Positions 10,331 to 19,774 of a stretch of DNA of 64,000 nucleotides are shown in pieces. Source of the stretch: Leclercia sp. S52 (GTDB lineage Bacteria > Pseudomonadota > Gammaproteobacteria > Enterobacterales > Enterobacteriaceae). Within the stretch, counting starts at the first letter, position 1; every line of letters begins with the position of its first letter. The translations under genes were made by a program, and so were the position numbers. The stretch is taken from positions 1,116,001-1,180,000 of the forward strand of contig NZ_CP152474.1 in NCBI RefSeq assembly GCF_039727615.1. Direction: 5' to 3'. A model generated the notes under the pieces. The model worked only from the letters and a program-made list of their open reading frames with translations. It did not search any database and was not told where the DNA came from.

Positions 10331-11122
10331 TCTCAGCAACGACGGCAAATTCCCCTCGCCGTACAGATGCAGCGCCCCAACCGCCACCACATATCGCCCC
10401 GCAGGCAACGCGCGCAGCTTCTCGCACCACGCCTGATTACGCTCGTGCATCAGCACGTCATACAGCGATTCGCTGAAGGTCGCTGGCAGCGCCAGTCTGT
10501 CAACGATGGGGGGCGAATCCAGCCACCAGCTCACCATGGTTTGCAGCAACCGCGCATTGGTATGCCAGTGGGTCAGGGTATCCTCCAGCAGGAGCAGCCC
10601 GTCGTTCGGCATCTGGCGCAGGAGGGCAATCTGACTGGCGGCCCCTTCCAGCTCGATAATAGGCAACTGCTGCGCGCGCGCGACGTTCAACAGCTGGTAA
10701 TCGATACCGTAATCTCCCCGCAGTCCCAGACGCTGTGCCTGGGTGGCCTGCAATACCATCGCGATTTGCCATAAAGGCTGGCTCTCCAGCATGGACAGCG
10801 ATAACCCGAGCTCGTCGGCAAGCCGCTCCAGCTCGGCCAGCTGGCTGGCGCTGAGGCGCTCATTCAGCGGAGGCGGGATCGCCAGCCCCTCGAAAGGCGA
10901 CTCATTACCTGAGATATCCGCTTCCACGATCAGCGCATCGGCGCTGTGCAGCCTGGCGATCAGCCCCTCTGGCAGGGGAGACATATCCCGGGTTCCCATA
11001 TGGATGCTACCGACCAGATGCAGATGCTGCCCGCCGGGCAGGGAGATATCGAGGCCCGGCCAGCGATAGCGGCGGGGGAACAGGGCGCGAAACGATGCTT
11101 TTATACGTTGAAACAGACTCAT
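10328..11122 (-). CDS. ybaP: TraB/GumN family protein YbaP
   Basis: Protein of unknown biochemical role in the TraB/GumN family, whose eukaryotic relatives include Tiki-type metalloproteases. The start chosen is the ATG at 11122 (MSLFQRIKASFRALFP), with a GGAGCG ribosome site, giving 264 residues like E. coli. A longer frame to 11176 lacks homology. The two family hallmarks are visible: LVGSIHMGTRDM near residue 34 (GxxH) and the C-terminal VVAVGALHLYGEGNLP (GxxHxxGxxG). The stop overlaps the end of the ChiX terminator. Confidence 0.94.
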   Translation of the reverse strand: MSLFQRIKASFRALFPRRYRWPGLDISLPGGQHLHLVGSIHMGTRDMSPLPEGLIARLHSADALIVEADISGNESPFEGLAIPPPLNERLSASQLAELERLADELGLSLSMLESQPLWQIAMVLQATQAQRLGLRGDYGIDYQLLNVARAQQLPIIELEGAASQIALLRQMPNDGLLLLEDTLTHWHTNARLLQTMVSWWLDSPPIVDRLALPATFSESLYDVLMHERNQAWCEKLRALPAGRYVVAVGALHLYGEGNLPSLLR

Positions 11123-11199
11123 ACGCGCTCCAGGAAGGGAAAAATTCATGCTAGCGCGTGGGGAGGGGCGGTGCAAGACGTCCTTGTCTTATGCAATCG

Positions 11200-13698
11200 T
11201 TACTCTTTGGGTTTAAAGCGCAGCAGGCGGTTGGCATTGCTCACCACGGTAATCGAGGAGAGCGCCATGGCGGCACCCGCCACTACCGGGTTGAGCAGCG
11301 TACCGGTCAGCGGCCAGAGGATCCCGGCGGCGATCGGAATGCCGAAGGCGTTATAGACAAAGGCCCCCAGCAGGTTCTGCTTCATGTTGCGCAGGGTCGC
11401 TTTCGAGATGGCGAGCGCGTCGGCCACCCCCATCAGGCTGTGGCGCATCAGGGTGATGGCCGCCGTTTCGATGGCAACATCGCTGCCGCCGCCCATCGCA
11501 ATCCCGACGTCCGCCTGGGCCAGCGCCGGGGCGTCGTTAATGCCGTCGCCAATCATCGCCACCCGGCGGCCCTGGCCCTGCAGTGTGATAATCGCGTCCG
11601 CTTTGCCATCCGGCAGCACCCCGGCGATCACCTCATCAATACCGGCCTCGCGGGCGATAGCCTGGGCAGTGACGGCATTGTCTCCGGTGAGCATCACCAG
11701 ACGATAGCCCGCGCGGTGCAGGCGTTGCAGCGCACTCACGCTGTCAGCGCGCAGCGGATCGCGAACGGCAAACAGCGCCGCGATGTGACCATCCACCGCC
11801 AGTAGCACCGGAGTGGCGCCCTGAGCGGCATGGGCCTGCAGCTGCGCATCCAGCGCCCCGGTATCAATGCCATTTTCGGCCAGCAGGGCCTGATTGCCCA
11901 ACAGCAGCGTTTGGCCATCGACCTCTCCGCTCACCCCCAGCCCGCGCAGGGTGCGGAAGTTATTCACCAGCGGCAGGGCGCTGTCTGCTTTCTCAAGAAT
12001 GGCTCGCGCCAGCGGGTGGCTGGAACCCTGTTCGAGCGCGGCGGCCAGGCGCAGGGCCTCGGCTTCACCGATTGCGCCCGTGGTATCGACGGCGACCACC
12101 TGCGGTTTACCCTCGGTGAGGGTCCCGGTTTTATCAAACACCAGCGTATCCAGGGTGCTGGCGCGCTGCAGGGCGTCGGCATCACGCACCAGCACGCCGG
12201 ACTCCGCGGCACGGCCAACGCCGGAGATAATCGACATCGGCGTCGCCAGCCCCAGGGCACATGGACAGGCGATGATCAGCACCGTGGTGGCGATCACCAG
12301 GGTGTAGACAATCTGCGGCGCGGGGCCAAAGAAGTACCAGATAGCGGCGCTGAACAGGGCGATACCCACCACTACCGGCACGAAGATGGCGGAAATTTTA
12401 TCCGCCAGCTTGCCGATCTCCGGCTTGCTGCTTTGGGCCTGGCGCACCATGCGGATGATGCGTGACAGGGTGGTGTGGCTGCCGACGGCGCTGGCGCGGA
12501 ACAGCACGCTGCCATCCTGCACCACCGTACCGGCGTGAACGCTCTCCCCGTCGCTTTTCTGCTGCGGCACCGGTTCGCCGGTCAGCATCGCTTCGTCAAA
12601 CCAGGCTTCGCCCTGAGTGATTTCGCCGTCCACCGGGACGCGATCCCCGGTAGTGAGGCGCAGGATCATCCCGGCCTGAACTTCCGCCAGCGGCAGGTTC
12701 TGTTCACCGTTTTCCGTGACCACCCGGGCGGTCGGCGGGGTTAAATCGAGCAATCTCTCCAGCGCTTTCGAGGAGCGCTGGCGGGCCCGCGCCTCCAGCA
12801 TATGGCCGAGGTTAATCAGGCCGATAATCATCGCGCTGGCTTCATAATAGAGGTGGCGTGCTTCCATCGGGAACCACTGCGGCCAGACGTTAACGCTCAT
12901 CGAGTAGAGCCACGCCGCGCCGGTACCCAACGCCACCAGCGTATCCATGGTGGCGGTGCGGTTTTTCAGGCTTTTCCAGGCGCTGGTATAAAAATGGCCG
13001 CCGGCGAAAATCATCACCCCGAGGGTGAGAACGCCGATGGCCAGCCACAGGGTGCGGTTATCGTCGGTGACCATCATGTTGTCACCGAGCATCCCCCAGC
13101 CCATCACCGGGATCCCCACCAGCAGGGCGACAATCGCCTGCCAGCGAAAACGTTTCATGGTGGCGATGGCGGTCTCCTGCTGGCGTTCACGGCGTTTGAG
13201 ATCGTCTTCAATCGCCTCGGCGCCGTAGCCCGCTTTTTCCACGGCCTGGACTAAATCAGCGGCGGAGGCAGTGCCCATAATCAGCGCACTGCGTTCCGCC
13301 AGGTTGACCCGTGCCTGTGCCACACCCGGAACCGCCTGCAAAGCGTTCTGTACCCGGGTGACGCAGCTGGCGCAGCTCATGCCGTTGATCAACAGCTGCT
13401 GGCTGTCATCACTGTCGTGAGCTGCCGGAAGCTCAGAGGAGTCCGCTGTCAGTGCTTCCGACGGCGTTGTTGACGCTGTCAGCGGATCAGCCTTTGGGTG
13501 GCTTAACGCCGCACCGTAACCGGCCTGTTTGATGGTGTCGATCAGGGCATCGGCGCTGGCGCTGCCGGTCACGGCGGCGTGGTCGATGGTGACCTCTGCG
13601 GTGTCAACGTCCGGGCGTTGCTCCAGACTCTCTTTGACGCGTTTGACACAGTGGCCGCAGGAGAGGCCGTCCAGTGTCAGATCGATGGTGTGAGACAT
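11200..13698 (-). CDS. copA: Copper-exporting P1B-type ATPase CopA
   Basis: Inner-membrane Cu(I) pump, cytoplasm to periplasm. The start is the ATG at 13698 ([17 protein letters not shown]), 832 residues against 834 in E. coli; a longer frame to 13752 would run through the promoter. Two N-terminal heavy-metal domains carry GLSCGHC (C14, C17) and GMSCASC (C109, C112). Then come the A-domain with MLTGEP, the copper-binding CPC in IIACPCALG, the phosphorylation site DKTGTLTEG, the HP motif [14 protein letters not shown] and [10 protein letters not shown]. It is divergent from cueR and preceded by the CueR operator. Confidence 0.98.
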   Translation of the reverse strand: MSHTIDLTLDGLSCGHCVKRVKESLEQRPDVDTAEVTIDHAAVTGSASADALIDTIKQAGYGAALSHPKADPLTASTTPSEALTADSSELPAAHDSDDSQQLLINGMSCASCVTRVQNALQAVPGVAQARVNLAERSALIMGTASAADLVQAVEKAGYGAEAIEDDLKRRERQQETAIATMKRFRWQAIVALLVGIPVMGWGMLGDNMMVTDDNRTLWLAIGVLTLGVMIFAGGHFYTSAWKSLKNRTATMDTLVALGTGAAWLYSMSVNVWPQWFPMEARHLYYEASAMIIGLINLGHMLEARARQRSSKALERLLDLTPPTARVVTENGEQNLPLAEVQAGMILRLTTGDRVPVDGEITQGEAWFDEAMLTGEPVPQQKSDGESVHAGTVVQDGSVLFRASAVGSHTTLSRIIRMVRQAQSSKPEIGKLADKISAIFVPVVVGIALFSAAIWYFFGPAPQIVYTLVIATTVLIIACPCALGLATPMSIISGVGRAAESGVLVRDADALQRASTLDTLVFDKTGTLTEGKPQVVAVDTTGAIGEAEALRLAAALEQGSSHPLARAILEKADSALPLVNNFRTLRGLGVSGEVDGQTLLLGNQALLAENGIDTGALDAQLQAHAAQGATPVLLAVDGHIAALFAVRDPLRADSVSALQRLHRAGYRLVMLTGDNAVTAQAIAREAGIDEVIAGVLPDGKADAIITLQGQGRRVAMIGDGINDAPALAQADVGIAMGGGSDVAIETAAITLMRHSLMGVADALAISKATLRNMKQNLLGAFVYNAFGIPIAAGILWPLTGTLLNPVVAGAAMALSSITVVSNANRLLRFKPKE

Positions 13699-13765
13699 AC
13701 GAATACTCCTTATAAATCTCCAGTCAGATATTGACCGGAGGGACACTTTCATCTAACTGTTATGA

Positions 13766-13796
13766 AGGTTAAACCTTCCATCAAGGGGAAGGTCAA
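13766..13796 (-). promoter_or_regulatory. copA promoter with CueR operator
   Basis: On the minus strand, -35 TTGACC (13796-13791) and -10 TAACCT (13771-13766) are separated by a 19-bp spacer. This is the overlong spacing typical of MerR-family activated promoters. Inside it is the CueR dyad ACCTTCC-N7-GGAAGGT at 13773-13793, nearly identical to that of E. coli copA. Copper-loaded CueR would untwist the DNA and start copA transcription. Confidence 0.93.
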
Positions 13797-13805
13797 GGGG
13801 GAAAA

Positions 13806-14216
13806 GTGAATATCAGTGATGTTGCCAAAAAAACCGGGTTAACCAGCAAAGCGATCCGCTTTTACGAAGAGAAGGGGCTGGTGACGCCGCCGCTGCGCAG
13901 CGAGAACGGCTACCGGAGCTACACGCAAAAGCACCTCGATGAACTCACGCTGCTGCGCCAGGCCCGTCAGGTGGGGTTCAATCTGGACGAGTGCGGCGAT
14001 CTGGTGAATCTGTTTAACGATCCCGCCCGCCACAGCGCCGATGTGAAAAGCCGGACCCTGGAGAAGGTAGCCGAAATCGAACGCCATATCCTGGAATTAC
14101 AGGCGATGCGCGACCAGCTGCTTGCGCTCGCCGAGAGCTGCCCGGGGGATGAGAGCGCCGACTGCCCGATCATCGATAACCTCTCCGGCTGCTGTCACCG
14201 CAAGGCGAAGGCCTGA
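13806..14216 (+). CDS. cueR: Copper efflux regulator CueR (MerR family)
   Basis: Cu(I)-sensing activator of copA and cueO. It is 136 residues (E. coli 135), with a GTG start at 13806 behind an AAGGTCAAGGGGGAAAA stretch. The winged HTH is [20 protein letters not shown] at the N-terminus, followed by the dimerisation helix. The metal-binding loop CPGDESADC provides the two Cys ligands (C112 and C120 type), and a CC-H-rich tail follows. Its 3' end overlaps the convergent DUF3142-like gene by about 22 bases once that gene's frame is corrected. Confidence 0.97.
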   Translation: MNISDVAKKTGLTSKAIRFYEEKGLVTPPLRSENGYRSYTQKHLDELTLLRQARQVGFNLDECGDLVNLFNDPARHSADVKSRTLEKVAEIERHILELQAMRDQLLALAESCPGDESADCPIIDNLSGCCHRKAKA

Positions 14217-14930
14217 CCGCGTTCCGGGTTGAGCATAAACACCACCGTCCCGCGATACCAGGGGGGAGCGCTGGAGCTGCGCTTCGGCCTGAACATCCCG
14301 TTTGCCACCCTGTACCAGCCCGAGCTTAAACGGAATGCGCAGCCGGGCCAGGGCGGGCAGATAGGCCTGATAGTTGTCTACCGTATGGCGACCCTGATAG
14401 CTCTGGATCACCAGCTCATCCACCGCCAGCGCGTTCAGCGTGGCGACATCCCCGGTTTTCGCCCAGTCCAATAGCCCGGTCACCCCCAGCGCAAATTCCG
14501 GCGGCAGCTGCTGGCGCAATTGCTGTAAAAAGCGAGCGTAGTCCGCCAGCTGGTGGGTCGCCGCATCGAAATCGACCTGCAAACCCACCACCTGATTACC
14601 GGCGGCCTGCCAGCGCTGCATCAGGCGGACAATTCTCGGCACAATGGTCGGCGGCACATCGAGGGTGGTAAAGCGCACGGTCAGCCAGATTGAGGGAAAC
14701 GTCAGGCGGCTGACCGGCAGCCCGAGGCGCTGAAACACCACCTCATTCGGCCGGGCCAGCACCTCGCCCTGATGCAGATAGACCGTTTGCGCCCCCTTCA
14801 GTGCCTCGCTGGCTTTCACGCCCGACCAGAGCCAGAAGGCCGGATGCTCGCGGGCGGCGACAATATCCGCCGCCTGCGCCTGTCCGGCCAGCAGCGCGGC
14901 TACCAGTAATATTTGAGTTTTTGCGCCCAC
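14195..14930 (-). CDS. DUF3142-like exported protein, broken by a +1 homopolymer shift
   Basis: Likely periplasmic protein of unknown function. An N-terminal hydrophobic signal ([14 protein letters not shown]) is followed by a TIM-barrel-like sequence ([54 protein letters not shown]) that I associate with DUF3142. A G6 tract at 14261-14266 disrupts the frame. With five Gs the protein ends [20 protein letters not shown] at a stop at 14195, giving 244 residues; as read, it runs on antisense into cueR. The GTG at 14930 overlaps the upstream gene by 31 bases, so the two are probably co-transcribed and coupled. Other starts inside the signal region are possible. Confidence 0.75.
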
Positions 14931-17054
14931 GGGCTGCCCGGATACTGCGTTTTTAACTGCGAGAACCAGCCTTTACGCTGGGCTTTATCCACGTCTGGTC
15001 CGCCACATTCGTTATAGCCGGACGGGGCGTAACACATGATGGCCCGATAGAGCGCGTAGCTCCTGTCTTCATGCTCCGCCTTCGGTGAGGCGATAACCTG
15101 CTGGTAGTACGCCTGTCTGTCGAACTGTCCAAAGGGTTCTTTGCGATGGATCGCCCTCTCCAGCACGCCGTTGCCCGCGCTGTCTTTCCAGATATCGACA
15201 TGGGTATTCGAGGTGCGGAAGAACTCCCCCAGGCAGTTCAGGGCATGGGCATCTTTGGCGTTCTGGCTGAGCACCTGCACGGTTTTGTCCAGACTACGGC
15301 AGACGTAACCGGCTTCGGCAGCATCGCCGTTCCAGTCGAAGGTGCTCAGGTTTACATCGTCAAACGCCTTGCCCACAACGGGCGGCGTAATGGCGCTGAC
15401 GAGTTTTCTGTCGCTTAACCAGTCGCTAAAGCGGTTTTCCGTTAAATCGCGTACCAGCAGGGTATGCAGCGCAATGGTGCGCTCTTCGTTGTTCGGCCCC
15501 TGGCTGGCCTGCTGGCGTAACCGCTCAGGCGAGGCCACCGTTTTCAGCACCCGGGAGCGAAAACGCAGGCTGGTGACGGCGCTGTCCGGAGCAAAAATTG
15601 CCTCTGCGTTACCGCTATAGACCAGAGTCGCCGCCAGTTTAGCCTGCACATACTGCTGCTGTTCAGGATCCTGGCTGAGTTTCAGCAGCTTCAGCCAGAA
15701 ATCCCGCGCGGCGGGCCACTGCTTTTGCGCCATCAGCGCTTCGCCGTAGAGAACCTGCTCGCTGAAGGCGAGAATGTCGTGCGCCGGAAGTTTTTCTGCG
15801 GGTTTGACGTCCTGCAGGATGGCGGCAGGGTTATTCGTCGCCTGCCACAGGTTCAACTGTAAATTGTGCCACAGCGCCAGCTTGCCGCTCTGTTCAAACG
15901 CCGGTTTGCTGCCGTTGAGATCGTCCTGCGACAGGGTCGGTTTCTCGTCGCTGTTCAGGCGCAGGGCGCGCAGCAGTTCGATATAGCTCACCTGCGGCGC
16001 GTCGGGGAAGGCCTCCCGCACGGCGCGACCGTAGAACTGCATGCCGTAGACGTTATCGTATTCGGTCACCAGGCCGTGCAGCGCCTCAGCATTTTCAGCC
16101 TGCTGGAACCGCTGCTCGTACAGGCTCGCCAACTGCGGCCAGGCCTGCAGATACCAGTTGATGCGACGCAGCATACCGCGCGCCGAATCGGCATAATGGC
16201 CCTCCGGCCAGCGCTGGAGATAGGTCTGGGCGGCTTTCTGCGCCTGTTCAGCGGCCGGGCGGTCAATGCGGTCGATATCAAAATCGCCGTACTCTCCGGT
16301 GCTGTTCTGGCTGCTTTTATTCAGCGCCGTGCGCATCAGCATATAGCTTGCGGTCTCTGCCAGCCACGGACGATCGCTGTCGACAAGCGAGGTAAACGCC
16401 CGATCCGCGCCCGCGTAATCCCCGGCATAAAACTGGGCTGCCCCGGTCAGATAGGTTTTATACAGCAGGGCAGGCGACGCCGCCGGGAGGGACGCCAGGG
16501 AGGCGGAAATCTGCGCGTCGGTCGCGCCGGCGTAGAGTCCCAGACGCGCCTGGCCCAGCGCATGGCGCTGTTCCGCCGTCAGCGAGTCGTCGGCCAGCAG
16601 CGCGGCAAAAAACTGGCTGAGGCTGTCGGCACTGTTGGAGACGAAGCGGTTTTCCTGCTCGCCGTCCTGATGGGTTTCGACGGGCTCAAGCTGCAACGCG
16701 GCCAGCTGCTTAGTGAGAAGGCTCTCTTCAGCCGGATTATCCGCCGCTGCGGTGGTCGGAGCCTCCAGGTCATCCCACTCAGGGTGGTAAGCAAAGTAGA
16801 AGTCGCGGGAGCGGGTGATATCCGCAGGCGTCGACTGCACGGGAAGGGGGGAAGGATTTGGCTTCGCTCAGCAGACGCAGCAGGTTGTCGCGGGAGTCGT
16901 TGCCGGGCGTCAGCACCGGGTCGCCTTTCAGCAGACAGTGCTCATCGCTCCAGTTGCAGTCTTCCATATCAAAGGAGGCGAATGCCGGGGCGGCGCTCGC
17001 CAGTAGTGCGCTAACGCTGAATGCCAGCGTTGTCTTCCTGACCATCATGCTCAT
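14900..17054 (-). CDS. Large exported helical-repeat protein of unknown function, +1 shift in the sequence
   Basis: Not recognised by name. The N-terminus MSMMVRKTTLAFSVSALLAS ending APAFA is a Sec signal peptide; the mature part begins with a Cys-containing DMEDCNWSDEHC stretch. The rest is an Ala/Leu/Gln-rich all-helical protein with TPR-like segments (GAAQFYAGDYAGADRAF, YGEALMAQKQWPAARDFW). The frame breaks at a G6 tract at 16846-16851; removing one base joins the 17054 start to the long downstream frame (KSFPLPVQSTPADI), giving about 717 residues. It overlaps the DUF3142-like gene by 31 bases. The pair sits between cueR and ybbJ, where K-12 has nothing comparable. Confidence 0.72.
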
Positions 17055-17061
17055 CCTGTTC

Positions 17062-17520
17062 TTATCGTGAAAGGGCCCGGACGCGAAGGGTGATCCCCTC
17101 GACGGCCACTACCTCAACTTTGGTGCCGGCGCTTAAATCGTCGTCGGCAATCACCGGCCACGAGCTGTCGCCGACGCGCATATGACCGCGCCCGTTTACC
17201 AGGGCGGTATCAAGGGTAAACTGCATCCCCACCAGCTGCTGTCCGCGCTGGTTGAGGCGGGCATCGGCGGGCTTTTGCCTGCGCACCTGCCTTGAGAGCC
17301 AGCGCCACCAGAGCCAGGCGGCCGTCAGGGTCAGCACCGCAAACAGCGCCCCCTGCCATGCCCAGTCGAACGGCAGTACCCAGACCAGCAGCCCGACGAT
17401 CACCGCCGCCACGCCGCTCCACAGCAGGTAGCCGTTGCCGCCAAGCATTTCAGCTGCCAGCAGCAGGCCGCCGAGGCTCAGCCAGAAGACATGTGGATGT
17501 GCCGCGATCGTCTCGATCAT
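17062..17520 (-). CDS. ybbJ: NfeD-like membrane protein YbbJ, partner of QmcA
   Basis: Inner-membrane protein with three or four N-terminal helices ([53 protein letters not shown]). A C-terminal soluble OB-fold follows (about 90-152: [25 protein letters not shown]), the NfeD arrangement. Length is 152 residues, as in E. coli. NfeD and stomatin-like (SPFH) proteins occur as gene pairs; here the ybbJ start overlaps the qmcA stop by four bases (ATGA), so translation is likely coupled. Confidence 0.95.
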   Translation of the reverse strand: MIETIAAHPHVFWLSLGGLLLAAEMLGGNGYLLWSGVAAVIVGLLVWVLPFDWAWQGALFAVLTLTAAWLWWRWLSRQVRRQKPADARLNQRGQQLVGMQFTLDTALVNGRGHMRVGDSSWPVIADDDLSAGTKVEVVAVEGITLRVRALSR

Positions 17521-18431
17521 AATTTGCGCTCGTTGCCGCTGGTTTTGATCAGTTCCGCAATGCCGCCGATCGCGCCCATCAGGCTGCTGGCATCCAGCGG
17601 CATCATCACCACTTTGCTGTTGTCCGCCGAGCCGATCTGCTGCAATGCTTCGGTGTATTTCTGCGCCACAAAGTAGTTAATCGCCTGGATATCCCCGGCC
17701 GCGATCGCCTCCGAGACCATCTGGGTGGCGCGGGCTTCCGCTTCGGCCGAACGTTCGCGGGCCTCAGCCTGTAAAAACGCAGACTGGCGTTCGCCTTCGG
17801 CTTTGAGGATCTGCGACTGTTTCTCCCCTTCGGCCTTCAGGATCTCCGCCTGGCGCACCCCTTCGGCCTCCAGGATGTAGGCACGTTTGGTTCGCTCGGC
17901 CTTCATCTGGGCGTTCATGGAGGTGATCAGTTCTGCAGGCGGACGCACGTCGCGAATTTCGATACGGGTGACTTTGATGCCCCACGGGTTAGTGGCTTCA
18001 TCAACGATGTGCAGCAGGCGGGTATTGATGCTGTCGCGCTGGGAGAGCATCTCGTCCAGCTCCATCGAGCCCAGAACGGTACGGATGTTGGTCATCGTCA
18101 GATTGATGATCGCCAGCTCAAGGTTACTCACCTCGTAGGCCGCTTTCGGCGCGTCGATCACCTGAATAAAGCATACCGCGTCAATGGTGACGTTGGCGTT
18201 ATCCCTGGAAATCACTTCCTGGGAGGGGATATCCAGCACCTGCTCCATCATATTGATCTTACGACCAATGCGGTCCATGAACGGTACCACCAGGCTTAAG
18301 CCCGGCTGCAGCGTGTTGGTGTAACGACCAAAACGCTCAACCGTCCACTGATAGCCTTGTGGAACGATTTTCACCCCGGCGGCAACGATGACCAGCGCGA
18401 CGAAGATCAGAATGGGGATGACAATGAACAT
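17517..18431 (-). CDS. qmcA: SPFH/stomatin-like membrane protein QmcA
   Basis: Inner-membrane-anchored band-7 protein linked to membrane microdomains and FtsH-associated quality control in E. coli. The start is the ATG at 18431 ([20 protein letters not shown]) behind AGGAGG, giving 304 residues; the longer frame to 18596 is not supported. One N-terminal membrane helix is followed by the SPFH domain ([35 protein letters not shown]). After it comes a long Ala/Glu coiled coil with the repeats [20 protein letters not shown]. It forms an operon with ybbJ. Confidence 0.96.
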   Translation of the reverse strand: MFIVIPILIFVALVIVAAGVKIVPQGYQWTVERFGRYTNTLQPGLSLVVPFMDRIGRKINMMEQVLDIPSQEVISRDNANVTIDAVCFIQVIDAPKAAYEVSNLELAIINLTMTNIRTVLGSMELDEMLSQRDSINTRLLHIVDEATNPWGIKVTRIEIRDVRPPAELITSMNAQMKAERTKRAYILEAEGVRQAEILKAEGEKQSQILKAEGERQSAFLQAEARERSAEAEARATQMVSEAIAAGDIQAINYFVAQKYTEALQQIGSADNSKVVMMPLDASSLMGAIGGIAELIKTSGNERKL

Positions 18432-18551
18432 ATAAAACCTCCTGTTTTGTATTCCATATTGCGATAACAACTGTTCGTTTGTTGTCCATAAGTATACCGG
18501 CAAACAGGCACGAATTCGCGCCGAATCAACGGTGCGGGCAGGATCCAGACA

Positions 18552-18581
18552 TAAAAAAAGCCCCGCTAAAAATAGCGGGGC
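18552..18581 (-). terminator. Intrinsic terminator of the 284-residue gene
   Basis: On the minus strand, the stem GCCCCGCT/AGCGGGGC with a 6-base loop is followed by CTTTTTTTAT. It lies 30 bases beyond the stop of the minus-strand gene ending at 18611 and separates it from qmcA. Confidence 0.9.
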
Positions 18582-18610
18582 GGGACAAAAAATCACCAGA
18601 ATGCGGTGGG

Positions 18611-19465
18611 TCAGGCGTTGGGCCCGGTCCAGGTGAAGTCAGAGATATACTGCTCGCCGGCCTCGTTGATCGCGCGTGACAGCGCGGCATAGTATTTTTC
18701 CAGACCGATCGCTTCAATCTGCTGCAGCTGTTCGCGTACCGGGGCGCAGAACAACCCGGCATTCCCGGCTTCGACGCGCTTATTGTTAGGCGGCAGGTCG
18801 CCGGTAATGGCTTTGAACCAGGTGCGGATCCCCTGCTTAAGGTTGTTTGGCGCTTTCGCCAGGTTGTCGATGCCGGTCAGCACCTGCAGGGTTGGGAACC
18901 GATCCTCCGCAACGGCGCTTTTCAGACGATCAAAGAACTGGCTGAACAGCTCGAACGATCCCAGCTCGATGATTTTGGGTTTGGTGGTTTTGCCATTTTT
19001 ATTGCCGATCTTGCTTGCGGCAGGCGTGCTGGACGGCACGACTCCTGTCTTATGCAAGTCTAATCCGAACAGCAGATTGCAGTGGGCGCGACGCTCTTTC
19101 AGCGGGTAAGACATCAGCACGTCGATAAAGGTCGTCGCCATCACATCCGACAGCTTATGGTTGATAAGCCACTGGGTGCGGGAGAAGTCAGCCGGGGAGA
19201 CAAACCACTCCGGAACTTCATCGTAGCGTTTCGATTTCCCTTTCCCGTCAAATTCAATGAAATGCGTGCCATTATCGAAGGCAAATTTGCAGTTTTTAAA
19301 GCTGATAATGGTGGTGTTGACGATTAACGCTTTTTTTACAAAATCAACCACTTCAGGGCCAATAACAAAGCTGGTGACTGTCGAGGAATTGATGACTTGC
19401 ATTAATGTTTCTACATCAGGAACGCCCGGCTTCAGGGAGGTAAACTCATAAAAGATGTGTGTCAT
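18611..19465 (-). CDS. Unrecognised 284-residue cytoplasmic protein
   Basis: I do not recognise this family. The ATG at 19465 ([17 protein letters not shown]) has a GAGGT-like site upstream. No signal peptide or membrane helix is visible. The centre holds a basic linker ([20 protein letters not shown], about 151-170) between an N-terminal alpha/beta half and a C-terminal helical half ending [19 protein letters not shown]. It stands as a single gene with its own terminator, between qmcA and the adhesin, where K-12 carries fetAB. The coding frame is long and clean. Function unknown; it may belong to an accessory insertion together with the adhesin. Confidence 0.8.
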   Translation of the reverse strand: MTHIFYEFTSLKPGVPDVETLMQVINSSTVTSFVIGPEVVDFVKKALIVNTTIISFKNCKFAFDNGTHFIEFDGKGKSKRYDEVPEWFVSPADFSRTQWLINHKLSDVMATTFIDVLMSYPLKERRAHCNLLFGLDLHKTGVVPSSTPAASKIGNKNGKTTKPKIIELGSFELFSQFFDRLKSAVAEDRFPTLQVLTGIDNLAKAPNNLKQGIRTWFKAITGDLPPNNKRVEAGNAGLFCAPVREQLQQIEAIGLEKYYAALSRAINEAGEQYISDFTWTGPNA

Positions 19466-19774
19466 GCCGCATACTACCTCTAGTTATTAGCCTGCCATTT
19501 CAAACGCGAAAAAGTTTATCATCTCTTGCAGGATGAGGCCATTAGCTACAGATGCGGGATGTTTGTGTCGATCACAAATGGAAGATAAAGGTTACTCCTG
19601 ATAGGGGTAGTGTAAAAAAATGAGGACATTTTAAAGACTGCGATGCGCAGAGATAAGTCTCGTTATCTGTTTGCCAGAATTAAACATTAATAAGACTTAA
19701 GTGAAGCCGCTTTTGAAATGAAAAAGGCCGCCATGACGGCGGCCAGAAGTGGGTTTTAGAACGGAGCGAGGGGA
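19466..19774. other. Intergenic region between the adhesin and the 284-residue gene
   Basis: 309 bases without a supported gene. It holds the adhesin terminator at 19721-19744 and the AT-rich upstream region of the 284-residue gene (both minus strand). I see no RNA gene. Confidence 0.6.
19721..19744 (-). terminator. Intrinsic terminator of the adhesin gene
   Basis: Minus-strand stem GGCCGCC/GGCGGCC with loop GTCAT, followed by TTTTT, 31 bases beyond the adhesin stop. Confidence 0.88.
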
